In this document: in pieces, positions 33,584 through 43,555 of the stretch
Numbering within the stretch: position 1 is the first letter of the stretch
Layout of the letters: every line of letters begins with the position of its first letter
NCBI RefSeq assembly: GCF_000355805.1
Contig: NZ_CM001837.1
Location: 1,189,408-1,253,407, forward strand
DNA: 64,000 bases
Direction of reading: 5' to 3'
DNA from: Dokdonia sp. PRO95
GTDB taxonomy: Bacteria > Bacteroidota > Bacteroidia > Flavobacteriales > Flavobacteriaceae
Program-made: the position numbers and the translations under genes
Notes under the pieces: generated by a model
Told to the model about the DNA's origin: nothing
The model's database searches: none
What the model saw: only the letters and a program-made list of their open reading frames with translations

Positions 33584-35101
33584 TTACCCTAGTGTGGTAA
33601 TTGCATAGTCTATACGTCGCAATGTTTCTTCTTTACCAACGGTGGTAGCAATATCAAAAACATCAGGTCCTTGCATAGCGCCCACAAGTGATAATCTAAA
33701 AGGTTGCATTACTTTTCCAAAACCTAATTCCTTTGCTACAATCCACTCTTTAAGAGCTGTTTGAGCCTCTATTGTTGTAAAGTTTGATACACCAGATAAG
33801 ATAATTTTCACCTCTTGCATGATGGCTGCGGTATCTTCTTTCCAAGCTTTTTTAGAAGCTTTGGCATCAAATTCTGTTGGTGCAGTAAAGAAGTAACTTC
33901 CTAGTGTCCATAAATCTTCTACAAAGATGGCGCGTTCTTTAATTAAATCAACTACGTGTGTTGTATACTCCTCTGTCGTAGTTACATTCTTATCCTTTAA
34001 GAATGTCATAAATTGATCTGCTATAAGTGCTACAGGAGATTCTTGCATATACTGCTGCTGGAACCACTTAGTTTTTTCTGGATCAAATTTTGCTCCAGCT
34101 TTATTAACACGTTTTAAATCAAAAGCTGCTACAAGCTCTTCTAGACTAAAAATTTCTTGCTCTGTTCCAGGATTCCATCCTAAAAAGGCAAGCATGTTTA
34201 CCATGGCTTCTGCAAAGTAACCATCTTCTCGATATCCAGATGAGATTTCTTTTGATTTTGGATCTTCCCATTGTAGCGGAAATACTGGAAATCCTAGTTT
34301 ATCACCATCACGCTTACTTAATTTTCCTTTTCCTACAGGTTTATGAATAAGTGGTAAGTGAGCAAATACTGGTGCATCCCATCCAAAGGCTCTATATAAT
34401 AACACGTGTAACGCTAGAGATGGTAACCACTCTTCACCACGTATCACATGAGTAATTTCCATTAAATGGTCATCTACTATGTTTGCTAGGTGATAGGTAG
34501 GCATCCCGTCAGATTTAAATAACACCTTATCATCTAGAATGTTAGTATCAATCTCCATAGCACCACGTATTTCATCACGTAGTTGCAACATTTCGTCTTG
34601 TGGAGACTTAAAACGGATTACATAGTTTTCACCAGCAGCAATACGTTTCTCTGTTTCTTCTTGTGATAGAACGAGAGAGTTATCTAGTTTAAGGCGATTG
34701 TGCCAGTTATAGATAAAGGTCTTGCCGTTTGCCTCGTGATCTTTTCTGTGTGCATCAAGGCTTTCGGCAGTATCAAATGCATAGTAAGCATTATTGGTGT
34801 CTACTAACGCTTTCGCGAAAGCGTGATACTTATCCTTACGTTCACTTTGTCTATAAGGTCCAAAACCACCGTCTTTTGTAGGTCCCTCGTCATACGAAAT
34901 CCCGCACCAGTCTAGACTTTCACGTATATAATCTTCTGCACCAGGTACATAGCGATTTTGATCTGTATCTTCTATACGGAGGATAAAAGTACCTCCATGT
35001 TTTTTGGCAAATAAATAATTAAAAAGCGCCGTACGCACACCACCGATGTGCAATGGCCCAGTAGGTGAAGGTGCAAATCGCACCCGAACGTTTTGAGACA
35101 T
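33584..35101 (-). CDS. gltX: Glutamyl-tRNA synthetase
   Basis: 505-residue class I synthetase. HIGH motif in P-S-P-T-G-P-L-H-I-G-G-V-R-T-A-L (residues 11-26) and K-L-S-K-R-D-G motif near residue 262. It charges tRNA-Glu. A glnS gene in the same window implies that tRNA-Gln is charged directly, so a discriminating GltX is expected. A palindrome copy at 34809-34822 encodes H-A-F-A-K-A-L on this strand. Confidence 0.96.
   Translation of the reverse strand: MSQNVRVRFAPSPTGPLHIGGVRTALFNYLFAKKHGGTFILRIEDTDQNRYVPGAEDYIRESLDWCGISYDEGPTKDGGFGPYRQSERKDKYHAFAKALVDTNNAYYAFDTAESLDAHRKDHEANGKTFIYNWHNRLKLDNSLVLSQEETEKRIAAGENYVIRFKSPQDEMLQLRDEIRGAMEIDTNILDDKVLFKSDGMPTYHLANIVDDHLMEITHVIRGEEWLPSLALHVLLYRAFGWDAPVFAHLPLIHKPVGKGKLSKRDGDKLGFPVFPLQWEDPKSKEISSGYREDGYFAEAMVNMLAFLGWNPGTEQEIFSLEELVAAFDLKRVNKAGAKFDPEKTKWFQQQYMQESPVALIADQFMTFLKDKNVTTTEEYTTHVVDLIKERAIFVEDLWTLGSYFFTAPTEFDAKASKKAWKEDTAAIMQEVKIILSGVSNFTTIEAQTALKEWIVAKELGFGKVMQPFRLSLVGAMQGPDVFDIATTVGKEETLRRIDYAITTLG
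34809..34822. repeat. GCTTTCGCGAAAGC palindrome, copy 10 (in gltX, AFAKA frame)
   Basis: Exact copy; on the minus coding strand it again reads Ala-Phe-Ala-Lys-Ala. Confidence 0.95.
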
Positions 35102-35267
35102 AGTCTTAGATTTTGTGCAAAGATACTTTTAAGCCTTTAAAAAGGCTTAACGATTACCGTTTAAAGTTTTTTATGAAGTTCACAGTGATATCTTTGTAAA
35201 TGTTGACATCCTCTTAAAACATAATAAAATAGTACTTTAGAGGTTGCTATAAAGAGAATTAGGATAG

Positions 35268-38200
35268 ATGACGAACAGATTTGAAAAAATAGAGAGGAAG
35301 CTAGAGGGATTTATTAGAAAATATTACACTAATGAATTGCTGCGCGGTGCGATATTATTTTTTGCACTAGGGTTGATTTATTTTTTAATCACACTGCTCA
35401 TTGAGTACTTTTTCTGGCTTAGTCCTGCGGGAAGAACGGTTCTCTTCTGGGCATTTATAGCGGTAGAAATTGCCTTACTCATCAAGTTTATAGCAATACC
35501 ACTAGCCAGATTATTTAAATTGTCAAAAGGTATCAACTATAAGGATGCTGCTAGTTTGATAGGAAATTATTTTCCAGAAGTAAGCGACAAGCTTATAAAC
35601 ACCTTACAATTACATAGTGAAGTTACAGACTCAGAGCTAATGCTCGCAAGTATAGAGCAGAAGAGTGAAGAGCTTGAGCCTATCCCTTTTAGACTAGCTA
35701 TAGATTTTACAAAAAATAAGAAGTACCTCAAATATGCTGCAATACCTGTAGTTATATTTCTCATTGCAAACTATGCAGGGAAGGAAAAGGTTTTCTCAAC
35801 AAGCTATGAACGTGTTGTAAATTACAACGAGGCGTATGAGCCACCAGCACCGTTTAGTTTTTATGTAGTCAATGAGAATTTACAGGCGATAGAAAATAAA
35901 GATTTTGAATTGCGCGTGCGCACACTGGGAGATATAATTCCTGAGGAGGCCTCTGTGAGATTTAATGATGAGGTGTATTTTTTACAGCAAATTGCTCCGG
36001 GAGAGTATAGCTATATATTTGAACAGCCTACAGAAAATATCACCTTTAACCTTAAGGGTAATAAAGTCGTATCCCAGCCTTATACCATTGAGGTACTCAA
36101 GGTTCCTGTACTTATGGATTTTGATATGGAGCTCAACTATCCTGCACATACTCGCAAAGGAAAAGAGACTGTAAAAAATACTGGGAATGCAATCATCCCA
36201 GAAGGAACTACCGTTACTTGGAATATAAGTACGAGGCAGACGGAAGGTGTAGATCTTGTGCTTAAGGATACTATTATTCCTTTCGCTTTAAGCGAAAATG
36301 TGACAACCTCAAAAGTTTTTAAAGCAGTAAAACGTATCTATAATAACACGAGTTATGAAGTAAGTACAAGTAATAGCCAACTGAAAAACTATGAAAATCT
36401 AGCTTATAATTTACAAGTCATAAAAGATCAGTATCCTCAAATATCCTTAGAAGCAAAAAAAGATACTGTAAACGAGCAGCAGAATTATTTCTACGGAAAA
36501 GTGAGCGACGATTACGGGCTTAAAAAATTACAAATTGTTTATTATCCTGCAGAGAGTGATAATAAACAGTATGAGGAAATCAGTATTTCAAAGGGTAATG
36601 TAGATCAGTTTATTTATGCATTCCCTAATAATCTTGATTTACAAGAAGGAGTAAATTATGAGTATTATTTTGAGGTTTTTGATAACGATGCCATCCATCG
36701 CTTCAAGAGTACGAAGAGCACGATTTATAGTTTTGTGAAACTCACCGATGATGAGCTTAAAAATAAACAGCTTGAACAACAACAAAAATCTATAGGTAAT
36801 CTTGACAAGTCCTTACAGAAGATGAAGGATAGTGAGAAAGAATTACAAGAAATCTCACGCACTCAGAAAGAGAAAAAGCAACTGAGTTTTAACGATCAAA
36901 AGAAACTTGATAGTTTTCTGAAACGCCAGAAACAGCAAGAGGAAATGATGAAAGATTTTTCTAAACAATTAAAGGTGAATCTTGATGAGTTTCAAAAGGA
37001 AGAAGAGCTTACAGATGAGGATAAGGAAAGACTCAAGGAACGTCTAGAACGTCAAGAAAAGAAAGCAAAGGAAAATGAAAAGCTTCTAAAAGAATTACAA
37101 GAGCTACGAGAGAAAATGCCAAAAGAAGAACTCTCTGAAAAGCTTGAGGAACTTGAAAAACAGAATAAAAATAATAAGCGCAACCTAGAGCAAATGGTTG
37201 AGCTTACAAAGCGCTATTATGTTCAGAAAAAGACTGAGCAAATTGCTCGTGACTTAGAAGAACTTGCAAAAAAACAAGAAGACTTAAGTAAGAAGGAGGG
37301 CAAAGACAATACTAAGGAAAAGCAAGATGAACTCAATGAAGAGTTCAAAAAACTTGAGGAAGCATTAAAAGATCTTGAGAAAGAAAATCAAGAACTTAAA
37401 AAACCTATGGAGCTTCCTGGTGACGAAAAGAAACAAGAAGAAATTAAAGAAGAGCAGGAGGGAGCTAGCGAAGAATTAGAAAAACAAGAAGATCAAGAAC
37501 AACAAGACGGAACACCCCAGGATAAATCTAGTGCTCAAGCGAAACAGAAAAAGGCTGCAGAAAAGATGAAGCAAATGAGTAAGTCTATGCAGTCCCAAAT
37601 GCAAATGGGTGGTGAAGAAAGTCTTGAAGAAGATGCAGAGATGTTACGCCAGATATTAGATAATCTTCTTGTTTTTAGTTTTGAAGAAGAGACTATAATG
37701 ATGGAATTTCGTAAGATGGATGGGAAGAATCCTAATTACGCACGTAAATTAAGAAGGCAAAATGTACTCAAACAAAATTTCAAACACATAGATGATAGTT
37801 TATATGCATTGTCACTGCGTCAGCCTAAATTGGATGAAGTTATTAATGAGACTTTAGTAGATATTGATTACAGCATGGATCAAGCCTTATCAAGACTTGC
37901 CGAAAATCAAATCATGCAAGGAGTAAGTAGCCAGCAATATGTGATCACTGGAACTAATAAACTAGCAGACTTCCTTAGTCAGACGCTGGATAATATGCAA
38001 AATGCAATGATGTCTGGTAGCGGCTCCGGTAAAGGAAAAGGTATGGGCATGGGTTCTGGCAGTGGTGGCGGAGGACAACTCCCCGATATTATACAGAGTC
38101 AAGAAGAACTCAATAAGAAAATGGGTGAGGGTAAGAAACCCGGGGAAGGAAAAGAAGGTGAAGGCAAGGAAGGAGAATCTGGTGAAGGTTCTGATGGAAA

Positions 38201-38783
38201 AGAAGGAGAAGGAAAAGGAGGCGGTGATCAACCTGGGTCTGAAGGCGAGGAAGGAAAAGATGGTGAAGGTGGTCAAGGTGGAGGAAAAGGCTCGAGTAAT
38301 AGTGATTTAAAAGGTGATGGAAATGGCGAGAATGGGGATGGAGAAAATGGAGAAGGACAAAGTGACGAGTATGAGCAGGGACTTCTTTATGAAATATATA
38401 AAGAGCAGTCTAAGTTAAGACAACAACTAGAAGATGCTATTCAAAGGGAAGGTCTTGGGGACAATGCAGAGAAGCTTGTTAAAGATATGAAGGATGTCGA
38501 GCAGCAATTATTAGACAAGGGTTTTAATAATGAAACCTTACAACGTATGACTAATCTTAAGCACGAACTACTTAAACTTAAAGAAGCAACGCTACAACAA
38601 GGAGAGGAGAATAAGCGTGAAGCAAATACCAACTTAAAGGAGTTTTCAAATCCTGTAAACAGTGCTCTTGAGAAAGCAAAAAAGTATTTTAATACAACAG
38701 AAATATTAAACAGAAATGCACTTCCGCTTAAGGAAGAATACAAGCGTAAAGTGCAGGATTACTTCCAGAAAAACAATGATTGA
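35268..38783 (+). CDS. DUF4175-family giant coiled-coil membrane protein
   Basis: 1171 residues. Two or three N-terminal membrane helices (about 27-48, 55-85 and 145-165), an Ig-like extracytoplasmic region to about residue 480, then a very long Glu/Lys/Gln-rich coiled coil (about 490-770), and a Gly/Lys/Glu-rich low-complexity stretch (38010-38370) before a final helical segment. Matches the large Bacteroidota DUF4175 proteins found next to ybeY and mnmG. Function unknown; an envelope structural role is a guess. It overlaps ybeY by eight bases, so the two are probably coupled. Confidence 0.85.
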   Translation: MTNRFEKIERKLEGFIRKYYTNELLRGAILFFALGLIYFLITLLIEYFFWLSPAGRTVLFWAFIAVEIALLIKFIAIPLARLFKLSKGINYKDAASLIGNYFPEVSDKLINTLQLHSEVTDSELMLASIEQKSEELEPIPFRLAIDFTKNKKYLKYAAIPVVIFLIANYAGKEKVFSTSYERVVNYNEAYEPPAPFSFYVVNENLQAIENKDFELRVRTLGDIIPEEASVRFNDEVYFLQQIAPGEYSYIFEQPTENITFNLKGNKVVSQPYTIEVLKVPVLMDFDMELNYPAHTRKGKETVKNTGNAIIPEGTTVTWNISTRQTEGVDLVLKDTIIPFALSENVTTSKVFKAVKRIYNNTSYEVSTSNSQLKNYENLAYNLQVIKDQYPQISLEAKKDTVNEQQNYFYGKVSDDYGLKKLQIVYYPAESDNKQYEEISISKGNVDQFIYAFPNNLDLQEGVNYEYYFEVFDNDAIHRFKSTKSTIYSFVKLTDDELKNKQLEQQQKSIGNLDKSLQKMKDSEKELQEISRTQKEKKQLSFNDQKKLDSFLKRQKQQEEMMKDFSKQLKVNLDEFQKEEELTDEDKERLKERLERQEKKAKENEKLLKELQELREKMPKEELSEKLEELEKQNKNNKRNLEQMVELTKRYYVQKKTEQIARDLEELAKKQEDLSKKEGKDNTKEKQDELNEEFKKLEEALKDLEKENQELKKPMELPGDEKKQEEIKEEQEGASEELEKQEDQEQQDGTPQDKSSAQAKQKKAAEKMKQMSKSMQSQMQMGGEESLEEDAEMLRQILDNLLVFSFEEETIMMEFRKMDGKNPNYARKLRRQNVLKQNFKHIDDSLYALSLRQPKLDEVINETLVDIDYSMDQALSRLAENQIMQGVSSQQYVITGTNKLADFLSQTLDNMQNAMMSGSGSGKGKGMGMGSGSGGGGQLPDIIQSQEELNKKMGEGKKPGEGKEGEGKEGESGEGSDGKEGEGKGGGDQPGSEGEEGKDGEGGQGGGKGSSNSDLKGDGNGENGDGENGEGQSDEYEQGLLYEIYKEQSKLRQQLEDAIQREGLGDNAEKLVKDMKDVEQQLLDKGFNNETLQRMTNLKHELLKLKEATLQQGEENKREANTNLKEFSNPVNSALEKAKKYFNTTEILNRNALPLKEEYKRKVQDYFQKNND

Positions 38784-39183
38784 ATTTAATAGTACAAATG
38801 ATTTTGAATTATCAAATCCTGGAGAGTTACTTCAGTGGTTAACATCCGTTATAGAAGCCGAGCAAAAACAAATGGGTGAGATCAATTACATTTTTTGTGA
38901 TGATGCTTACTTGCATAAACTCAATGTTGAATATTTGAATCATGATACCCTTACAGATGTAATTAGTTTTGATTATACAAGTGGAGATGTGATTAGTGGA
39001 GATGTTTATATTTCTGTAGAGCGTGTCGAGGATAACGCTGCAGATTTTAAAACTTCATTTAAAGACGAATTAAGCCGTGTTATGGTTCACGGACTACTGC
39101 ACTATTGCGGTTATAAAGATAAGAGTGAGGATGAGGCTAAGGAGATGAGAGCTAAGGAAAACTTATATTTATCAGTTAGATAA
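38776..39183 (+). CDS. ybeY: Endoribonuclease YbeY (rRNA maturation)
   Basis: 135 residues from ATG 38776; an ATG 20 codons upstream lies within the preceding gene and is not conserved. Catalytic block H-G-L-L-H-Y-C-G-Y-K-D-K-S-E-D-E: the first two zinc histidines are present, while the third His of the classical H-x3-H-x5-H motif is replaced by Asp, as I recall for Bacteroidota YbeY. It acts in 16S rRNA 3' maturation and ribosome quality control. Translationally coupled to the DUF4175 gene. Confidence 0.93.
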   Translation: MIEFNSTNDFELSNPGELLQWLTSVIEAEQKQMGEINYIFCDDAYLHKLNVEYLNHDTLTDVISFDYTSGDVISGDVYISVERVEDNAADFKTSFKDELSRVMVHGLLHYCGYKDKSEDEAKEMRAKENLYLSVR

Positions 39184-39265
39184 GTAGTAAATTTCTTACA
39201 ACTCTCGAGTTCAAGGTTTAACATCTGTCCCAGTGGGAAGTTGTGTTAGAGAGAACTAAAGGCTG

Positions 39266-39273
39266 TATCTTTG
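39266..39273 (+). promoter_or_regulatory. Candidate -7 element for mnmG
   Basis: TATCTTTG fits TAnnTTTG. The resulting 5' untranslated region would carry both the palindrome copy and the parS-like site. Confidence 0.45.
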
Positions 39274-39299
39274 CACGCCTTTAAAAGAATGTATATAAT

Positions 39300-39313
39300 G
39301 CTTTCGCGAAAGC
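39300..39313. repeat. GCTTTCGCGAAAGC palindrome, copy 11 (intergenic)
   Basis: Exact copy 31 bp before the first parS-like site, upstream of mnmG. Confidence 0.95.
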
Positions 39314-39344
39314 GTAACTTCTCTTAGAGATATTAATATTTTAA

Positions 39345-39360
39345 TGTTCCACGTGAAACA
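39345..39360. promoter_or_regulatory. parS-like ParB binding site 1
   Basis: TGTTCCACGTGAAACA fits the known parS consensus TGTTnCACGTGAAACA at every position. It abuts the mnmG ATG. Confidence 0.85.
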
Positions 39361-41238
39361 ATGAGTCTATTTCAAGATACATACGATGTTATAGTAGTAG
39401 GTGCTGGCCATGCAGGTTGTGAAGCTGCCGCTGCCGCTGCAAATATGGGAAGTTCTACACTTCTTATAACTATGAACCTACAAACCATTGCCCAAATGAG
39501 TTGTAATCCTGCTATGGGAGGAATTGCAAAAGGGCAAATAGTAAGAGAGATTGACGCGCTAGGAGGATACAGTGGTATCGTGTCTGATAAGACAGCGATA
39601 CAATTCAAGATGCTCAACAAATCTAAAGGTCCTGCCATGTGGTCTCCACGTGTGCAATCTGATAGAATGAGATTTGCAGAGGAGTGGAGAATGAAGCTTG
39701 AGCAAACTAAGAATCTTGATTTTTATCAAGAGATGGTTAGCGGTCTTATCGTAGAAAATGATAAAGTAGTTGGTGTAAAAACCTCACTTGGAATCGAAGT
39801 ACGAGGAAGATCTGTAGTGCTAACTAATGGTACTTTTTTAAATGGATTAATCCACATAGGAGATAAACAATTTGGTGGAGGTAGAGCAGGTGAAAGAGCA
39901 GCCACCGGAATTACAGAACAGCTAGTTGGATTTGGATTTGAATCTGGTAGAATGAAAACAGGAACACCTCCACGAGTGGATGGTAGATCGTTAGATTTCT
40001 CTAAGATGATTATTCAACCAGGTGATGAAGTTCCAGAGAAGTTTAGTTATAGTAAAGAAACAAGTCCGCTTACAAATCAGCGTCCTTGTCATATGAGTTA
40101 TACTTCGCTTGAAGTTCATGATATATTGAGAGAAGGTTTTGATCGTTCACCTATGTTTAATGGTCGAATTAAATCTCTTGGGCCAAGATATTGTCCATCT
40201 ATCGAAGACAAGATTAACCGCTTTGCAGATAAGGATAGGCATCAATTATTTATTGAGCCAGAGGGTTGGAATACTTGCGAGATCTATGTAAATGGATTCT
40301 CAACATCACTTCCAGAAGATGTCCAGTTTAAGGCTTTAAAGTCTGTAGCAGGTTTTGAAAATGTAAAATTCTTCCGTCCAGGTTATGCCATCGAGTATGA
40401 TTATTTTCCGCCTACACAGTTAAAGCATACTTTAGAAACTAAGCTTGTGAGCGGACTGTATTTTGCGGGACAAATTAATGGAACCACTGGATATGAAGAG
40501 GCAGCTTCTCAAGGATTAATGGCAGGTATGAATGCACACCTTAAAGTGCATGAGAAAGATCCTTTCATGCTCAAAAGAGATGAAGCATATATAGGGGTTC
40601 TTATTGATGATTTAATTACAAAAGGTACAGAAGAGCCGTACAGGATGTTTACATCTCGTGCAGAGTATAGAACACTGTTGCGTCAAGATAATGCAGATGA
40701 GCGTCTCACACCTATGTCAAATGCTGTAGGTTTAGCCTCTGAGGAACGTCTCATTACCATGGAAAAGAAACAGGCAGAATCTAATGATCTCGTAAAGTTC
40801 TTTGAAGAGACAAGTATTCTCCCTGAAGAGGTAAATGATATACTAGAGGAAAGAGGATCTTCTCCTATGAGACAATCTGATAAAATGTTTAAAGTATTTT
40901 CTAGACCTCAAATCACGCTTGATGATATGAAAGGCTTTGAGAAAGTAGCTGCCTATATTGAGGAGAAAGATCTTGATCGTGATGTATTAGAACAAGCAGA
41001 AATTAAAGTTAAGTATGCAGGTTACATTGCAAAGGAAAAAGCAAATGCAGACAAGCTACAGCGATTAGAAAATATTAAAATCCCAGAAGGTTTTGATTAT
41101 GCAAAACTGAAGTCGTTGTCTTTTGAGGCTAGGGAAAAATTATCTAAAATTAGGCCAACTACAATTTCTCAAGCATCAAGAGTGAGCGGAGTTTCTCCTT
41201 CAGACATAAGTGTAATGTTAGTTTATATGGGGCGATAG
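39361..41238 (+). CDS. mnmG: tRNA uridine 5-carboxymethylaminomethyl modification enzyme MnmG
   Basis: 625-residue FAD protein (GidA). FAD-binding [10 protein letters not shown] near the N-terminus, [20 protein letters not shown] (about residues 46-65), G-T-P-P-R (about 201) and the C-terminal helical region ([16 protein letters not shown]). With MnmE it modifies wobble U34 of several tRNAs. mnmG is often near the replication origin, which agrees with parS sites on both sides. Confidence 0.97.
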   Translation: MSLFQDTYDVIVVGAGHAGCEAAAAAANMGSSTLLITMNLQTIAQMSCNPAMGGIAKGQIVREIDALGGYSGIVSDKTAIQFKMLNKSKGPAMWSPRVQSDRMRFAEEWRMKLEQTKNLDFYQEMVSGLIVENDKVVGVKTSLGIEVRGRSVVLTNGTFLNGLIHIGDKQFGGGRAGERAATGITEQLVGFGFESGRMKTGTPPRVDGRSLDFSKMIIQPGDEVPEKFSYSKETSPLTNQRPCHMSYTSLEVHDILREGFDRSPMFNGRIKSLGPRYCPSIEDKINRFADKDRHQLFIEPEGWNTCEIYVNGFSTSLPEDVQFKALKSVAGFENVKFFRPGYAIEYDYFPPTQLKHTLETKLVSGLYFAGQINGTTGYEEAASQGLMAGMNAHLKVHEKDPFMLKRDEAYIGVLIDDLITKGTEEPYRMFTSRAEYRTLLRQDNADERLTPMSNAVGLASEERLITMEKKQAESNDLVKFFEETSILPEEVNDILEERGSSPMRQSDKMFKVFSRPQITLDDMKGFEKVAAYIEEKDLDRDVLEQAEIKVKYAGYIAKEKANADKLQRLENIKIPEGFDYAKLKSLSFEAREKLSKIRPTTISQASRVSGVSPSDISVMLVYMGR

Positions 41239-41253
41239 TTTTTAAATAGTATA

Positions 41254-41269
41254 CGTTCCACGTGAAACA
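41254..41269. promoter_or_regulatory. parS-like ParB binding site 2
   Basis: CGTTCCACGTGAAACA differs from TGTTnCACGTGAAACA only at the first base. It lies six bases before the methyltransferase ATG. Confidence 0.8.
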
Positions 41270-41275
41270 AAGTTG

Positions 41276-42109
41276 ATGAAAGAAGATTTTAAAGTAAGAG
41301 ATCATTCGGTAAGTGGAGAAGAATTTACACTAAAGTATGATAAGAAGTACCACATGTATTTTACAAATCCTAAGCCGGATATTTCTAAGCTTCCTTCATA
41401 TTATGAAAGTGAAGATTATATATCTCACACAGATGGAAAACGATCTTTATTTGAAATCGCATATCAAACTATAAAAGGTATCACGCTTTCGCGAAAGCAA
41501 AAACTCTTAAAAAAGTTTCATCCTGACCAAGGTTCTGTTTTAGACATAGGAGCTGGAACTGGAGATTTTTTAGAATTTCTATCTAAAAAAAAATGGAACG
41601 TAAAAGGAGTAGAGCCAAATGATAAAGCTAAAAAGCTTGCTCAACATAAAGGACTCGATATTTATAACACTATTGATGAAGTAGGAGGGGAGTTATACGA
41701 TGTGATAACGATGTGGCATGTGCTAGAACATGTTTACGATTTACAAGAGCAAATAGCATGGTTGAAAAAGCAACTAGCAAAAAATGGAACTTTATTTATT
41801 GCCGTTCCGAATTTCGAATCTTTTGATGCTAGTTATTATAAATCATATTGGGCAGCTTTTGATGTGCCAAGACACTTATACCATTTTTCAGAAACTTCTA
41901 TAAAAAGACTTTTTGCAGAACAAGATTTACAATTAGTAAAAACACTGCCTATGAAATTTGATTCCTATTATGTGAGTCTTCTTTCAGAAAAGTATAAAAG
42001 TGGTAAAATGAATTTCTTCACTGCATTTGTGAGTGGATTCAAGTCAAATCGTAAAGCAAAGCAGTCTGGAGGTTATTCATCTCATATTTATGTCCTTAAA
42101 CACGCTTAA
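41276..42109 (+). CDS. Class I SAM-dependent methyltransferase
   Basis: 277 residues from ATG 41276 (a TTG one codon earlier is less likely). SAM site V-L-D-I-G-A-G-T-G-D-F-L-E (about residues 94-106) and the later D-V-I-T-M-W-H-V-L-E-H-V motif place it with the Ubie/COQ5-like group often seen acting on small molecules or saccharides; substrate unknown. A palindrome copy (41485-41498) is read here in the L-S-R-K frame. A parS-like site sits in its ribosome-binding region. Confidence 0.88.
   Translation: MKEDFKVRDHSVSGEEFTLKYDKKYHMYFTNPKPDISKLPSYYESEDYISHTDGKRSLFEIAYQTIKGITLSRKQKLLKKFHPDQGSVLDIGAGTGDFLEFLSKKKWNVKGVEPNDKAKKLAQHKGLDIYNTIDEVGGELYDVITMWHVLEHVYDLQEQIAWLKKQLAKNGTLFIAVPNFESFDASYYKSYWAAFDVPRHLYHFSETSIKRLFAEQDLQLVKTLPMKFDSYYVSLLSEKYKSGKMNFFTAFVSGFKSNRKAKQSGGYSSHIYVLKHA
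41485..41498. repeat. GCTTTCGCGAAAGC palindrome, copy 12 (in methyltransferase, LSRK frame)
   Basis: Exact copy, translated T-L-S-R-K-Q, a different frame from the AFAKA copies. Confidence 0.95.
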
Positions 42110-42355
42110 ATTGCAAATAAGCGCTTTTAAGGGCTTATGAGCACGAATGCTTTAAATATATATAGCTAAATGCCGAAACCGCTTAAAAACAGTGTTTATA
42201 GGCTTCGTTTTTAATAAGGTTTTATTATTAATTCATTTTTTGACGATTAGTTTTTCTTATGACGGCTTGTTTCGACAATTTTTCATTTTTTATTTAATCT
42301 GGAATTGACAATTTAGTTTTCAATGTTTCTGTTCAAAATGTAATTTGATATGAAA

Positions 42356-42371
42356 TGTTCCACGTGGAATA
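42356..42371. promoter_or_regulatory. parS-like ParB binding site 3
   Basis: TGTTCCACGTGGAATA, two changes from the parS consensus on the right arm. It lies in the AT-rich 591-bp gap 42110-42700, where I see no other feature or reading frame of note. Confidence 0.65.
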
Positions 42372-42700
42372 TTTTCAATTAACAATGTCATTTTTATATC
42401 ACACAATTACTATCGGCTGTAATATGTGTATCAATCTTCCAGATTATTTCATTTCTGTTTTCAATGTTAATGCTTTCAGTATATCGTATTGATTAATTAC
42501 GAATTAATTCTCTTTTTGAAATTGTAGCCTTCTCAATAAATTCTCTAAGTGTAGGTTTCAAAAGATTCAAGTTTTAGTGAATAATCGATAAGGTTAAGTC
42601 TTTTTACATTTATTTGAGAATCAAAATGGAAATAGAATTAATTTTAATTCAGTTTTAATGGATTCTACCTATTTTCGCATCAAATAATCAAAACAATAAA

Positions 42701-43219
42701 ATGAAAAAAATAGGAATGCTACTTGTTACCGCTATGATGGCTGTAGCTTGTCAAACAGAAAAAACTGGTTTTGTAGATACTGAAGAGCTACTTACAGAAT
42801 ATGCAGAGCTTAAAAGCGCAAAAGATCGCTTTACAAAGCAAAATGATGAAATCATGGGCGAGCTAGAGGTAAAAATCAAAGCTTATCAAATCAAAGAAGA
42901 CTTGTTTAGAAAAAACGGGCCATCTATGTCTCGTAAAAAGCAAGAAGCAACTTATAACGAACTAGGAGCAGAGGCACAACAATTACAACAAGAACGCCAG
43001 GCAAGAATAGGTCAACTACAAGTAGAAAGCCAGAAAGTAATAGACTCACTTATTACAAAAGTGAAGGACAAGGTAAAGGATTACGGAAAGACAAATGGTT
43101 ACTCTTATATCTATGGATCTAACGATGCTGGAAGTGTTCTTTATGGTAAAGATGAGTTAAATCTTACAGAAGCAATTCTTACAGAAATGAATGGAGAATA
43201 TGCTCCAAAAGAAGACTAA
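42701..43219 (+). CDS. OmpH/Skp-like periplasmic lipoprotein
   Basis: 172 residues. Lipoprotein signal M-K-K-I-G-M-L-L-V-T-A-M-M-A-V-A-C (Cys at 17), then G-F-V-D-T-E-E-L-L-T-E-Y and a long coiled coil (about residues 35-125) as in OmpH/Skp chaperones that hold outer membrane proteins, and a C-terminal Y-S-Y-I-Y-G-S. Being a lipoprotein, it would be membrane-tethered rather than free. Confidence 0.82.
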   Translation: MKKIGMLLVTAMMAVACQTEKTGFVDTEELLTEYAELKSAKDRFTKQNDEIMGELEVKIKAYQIKEDLFRKNGPSMSRKKQEATYNELGAEAQQLQQERQARIGQLQVESQKVIDSLITKVKDKVKDYGKTNGYSYIYGSNDAGSVLYGKDELNLTEAILTEMNGEYAPKED

Positions 43220-43241
43220 ATTCTAGTCTTCAAAATAGCTT

Positions 43242-43271
43242 AAAAAGCGATGAGAAATCATCGCTTTTTTT
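43242..43271 (+). terminator. Rho-independent terminator after OmpH-like gene
   Basis: aaaaagcgatga and tcatcgcttttt around a GAAA loop, then T-run. Confidence 0.85.
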
Positions 43272-43555
43272 ATGCCTAATACTCATTGATTATCTCGTCC
43301 CGAAATGACTAGAGAGCGCCGTAAAATCTCCGTACTTTTTATCAAGATAATCAAGCTTATTTAAATAAGATTTCACCAACCAAATGGTACTGCTTAACGG
43401 GATAGAAACCGTGCCGGTAGATTATAGAGCCTCTAAGTGTTGTCGTTTAGTAAAAGATCTGAGATCATCTAGTATATTGATAGCGTATACTATTGATTGT
43501 TTATCTAAAAATATATTTAGTCGAGGCTAAATATAGATGTAACTATTTGATATGA
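43272..43555. other. Intergenic stretch, no supported gene
   Basis: About 280 bp between the OmpH-like terminator and the end of holB. On the minus strand an open stretch of about 43 codons (reading ...P-L-S-S-T-I-W-L-V-K-S-Y-L-N-K-L-D-Y-L-D-K-K-Y-...) looks protein-like but has no start and no family I recognise; it could be a gene remnant. Confidence 0.3.

Noticed and set aside
36275-36300. Hairpin-like ttcgctt...aagcgaa in the DUF4175 gene as a palindrome variant
   Set aside because: The arms do not match the TCGCGA-centred core; it is an unrelated inverted repeat inside a coding region.
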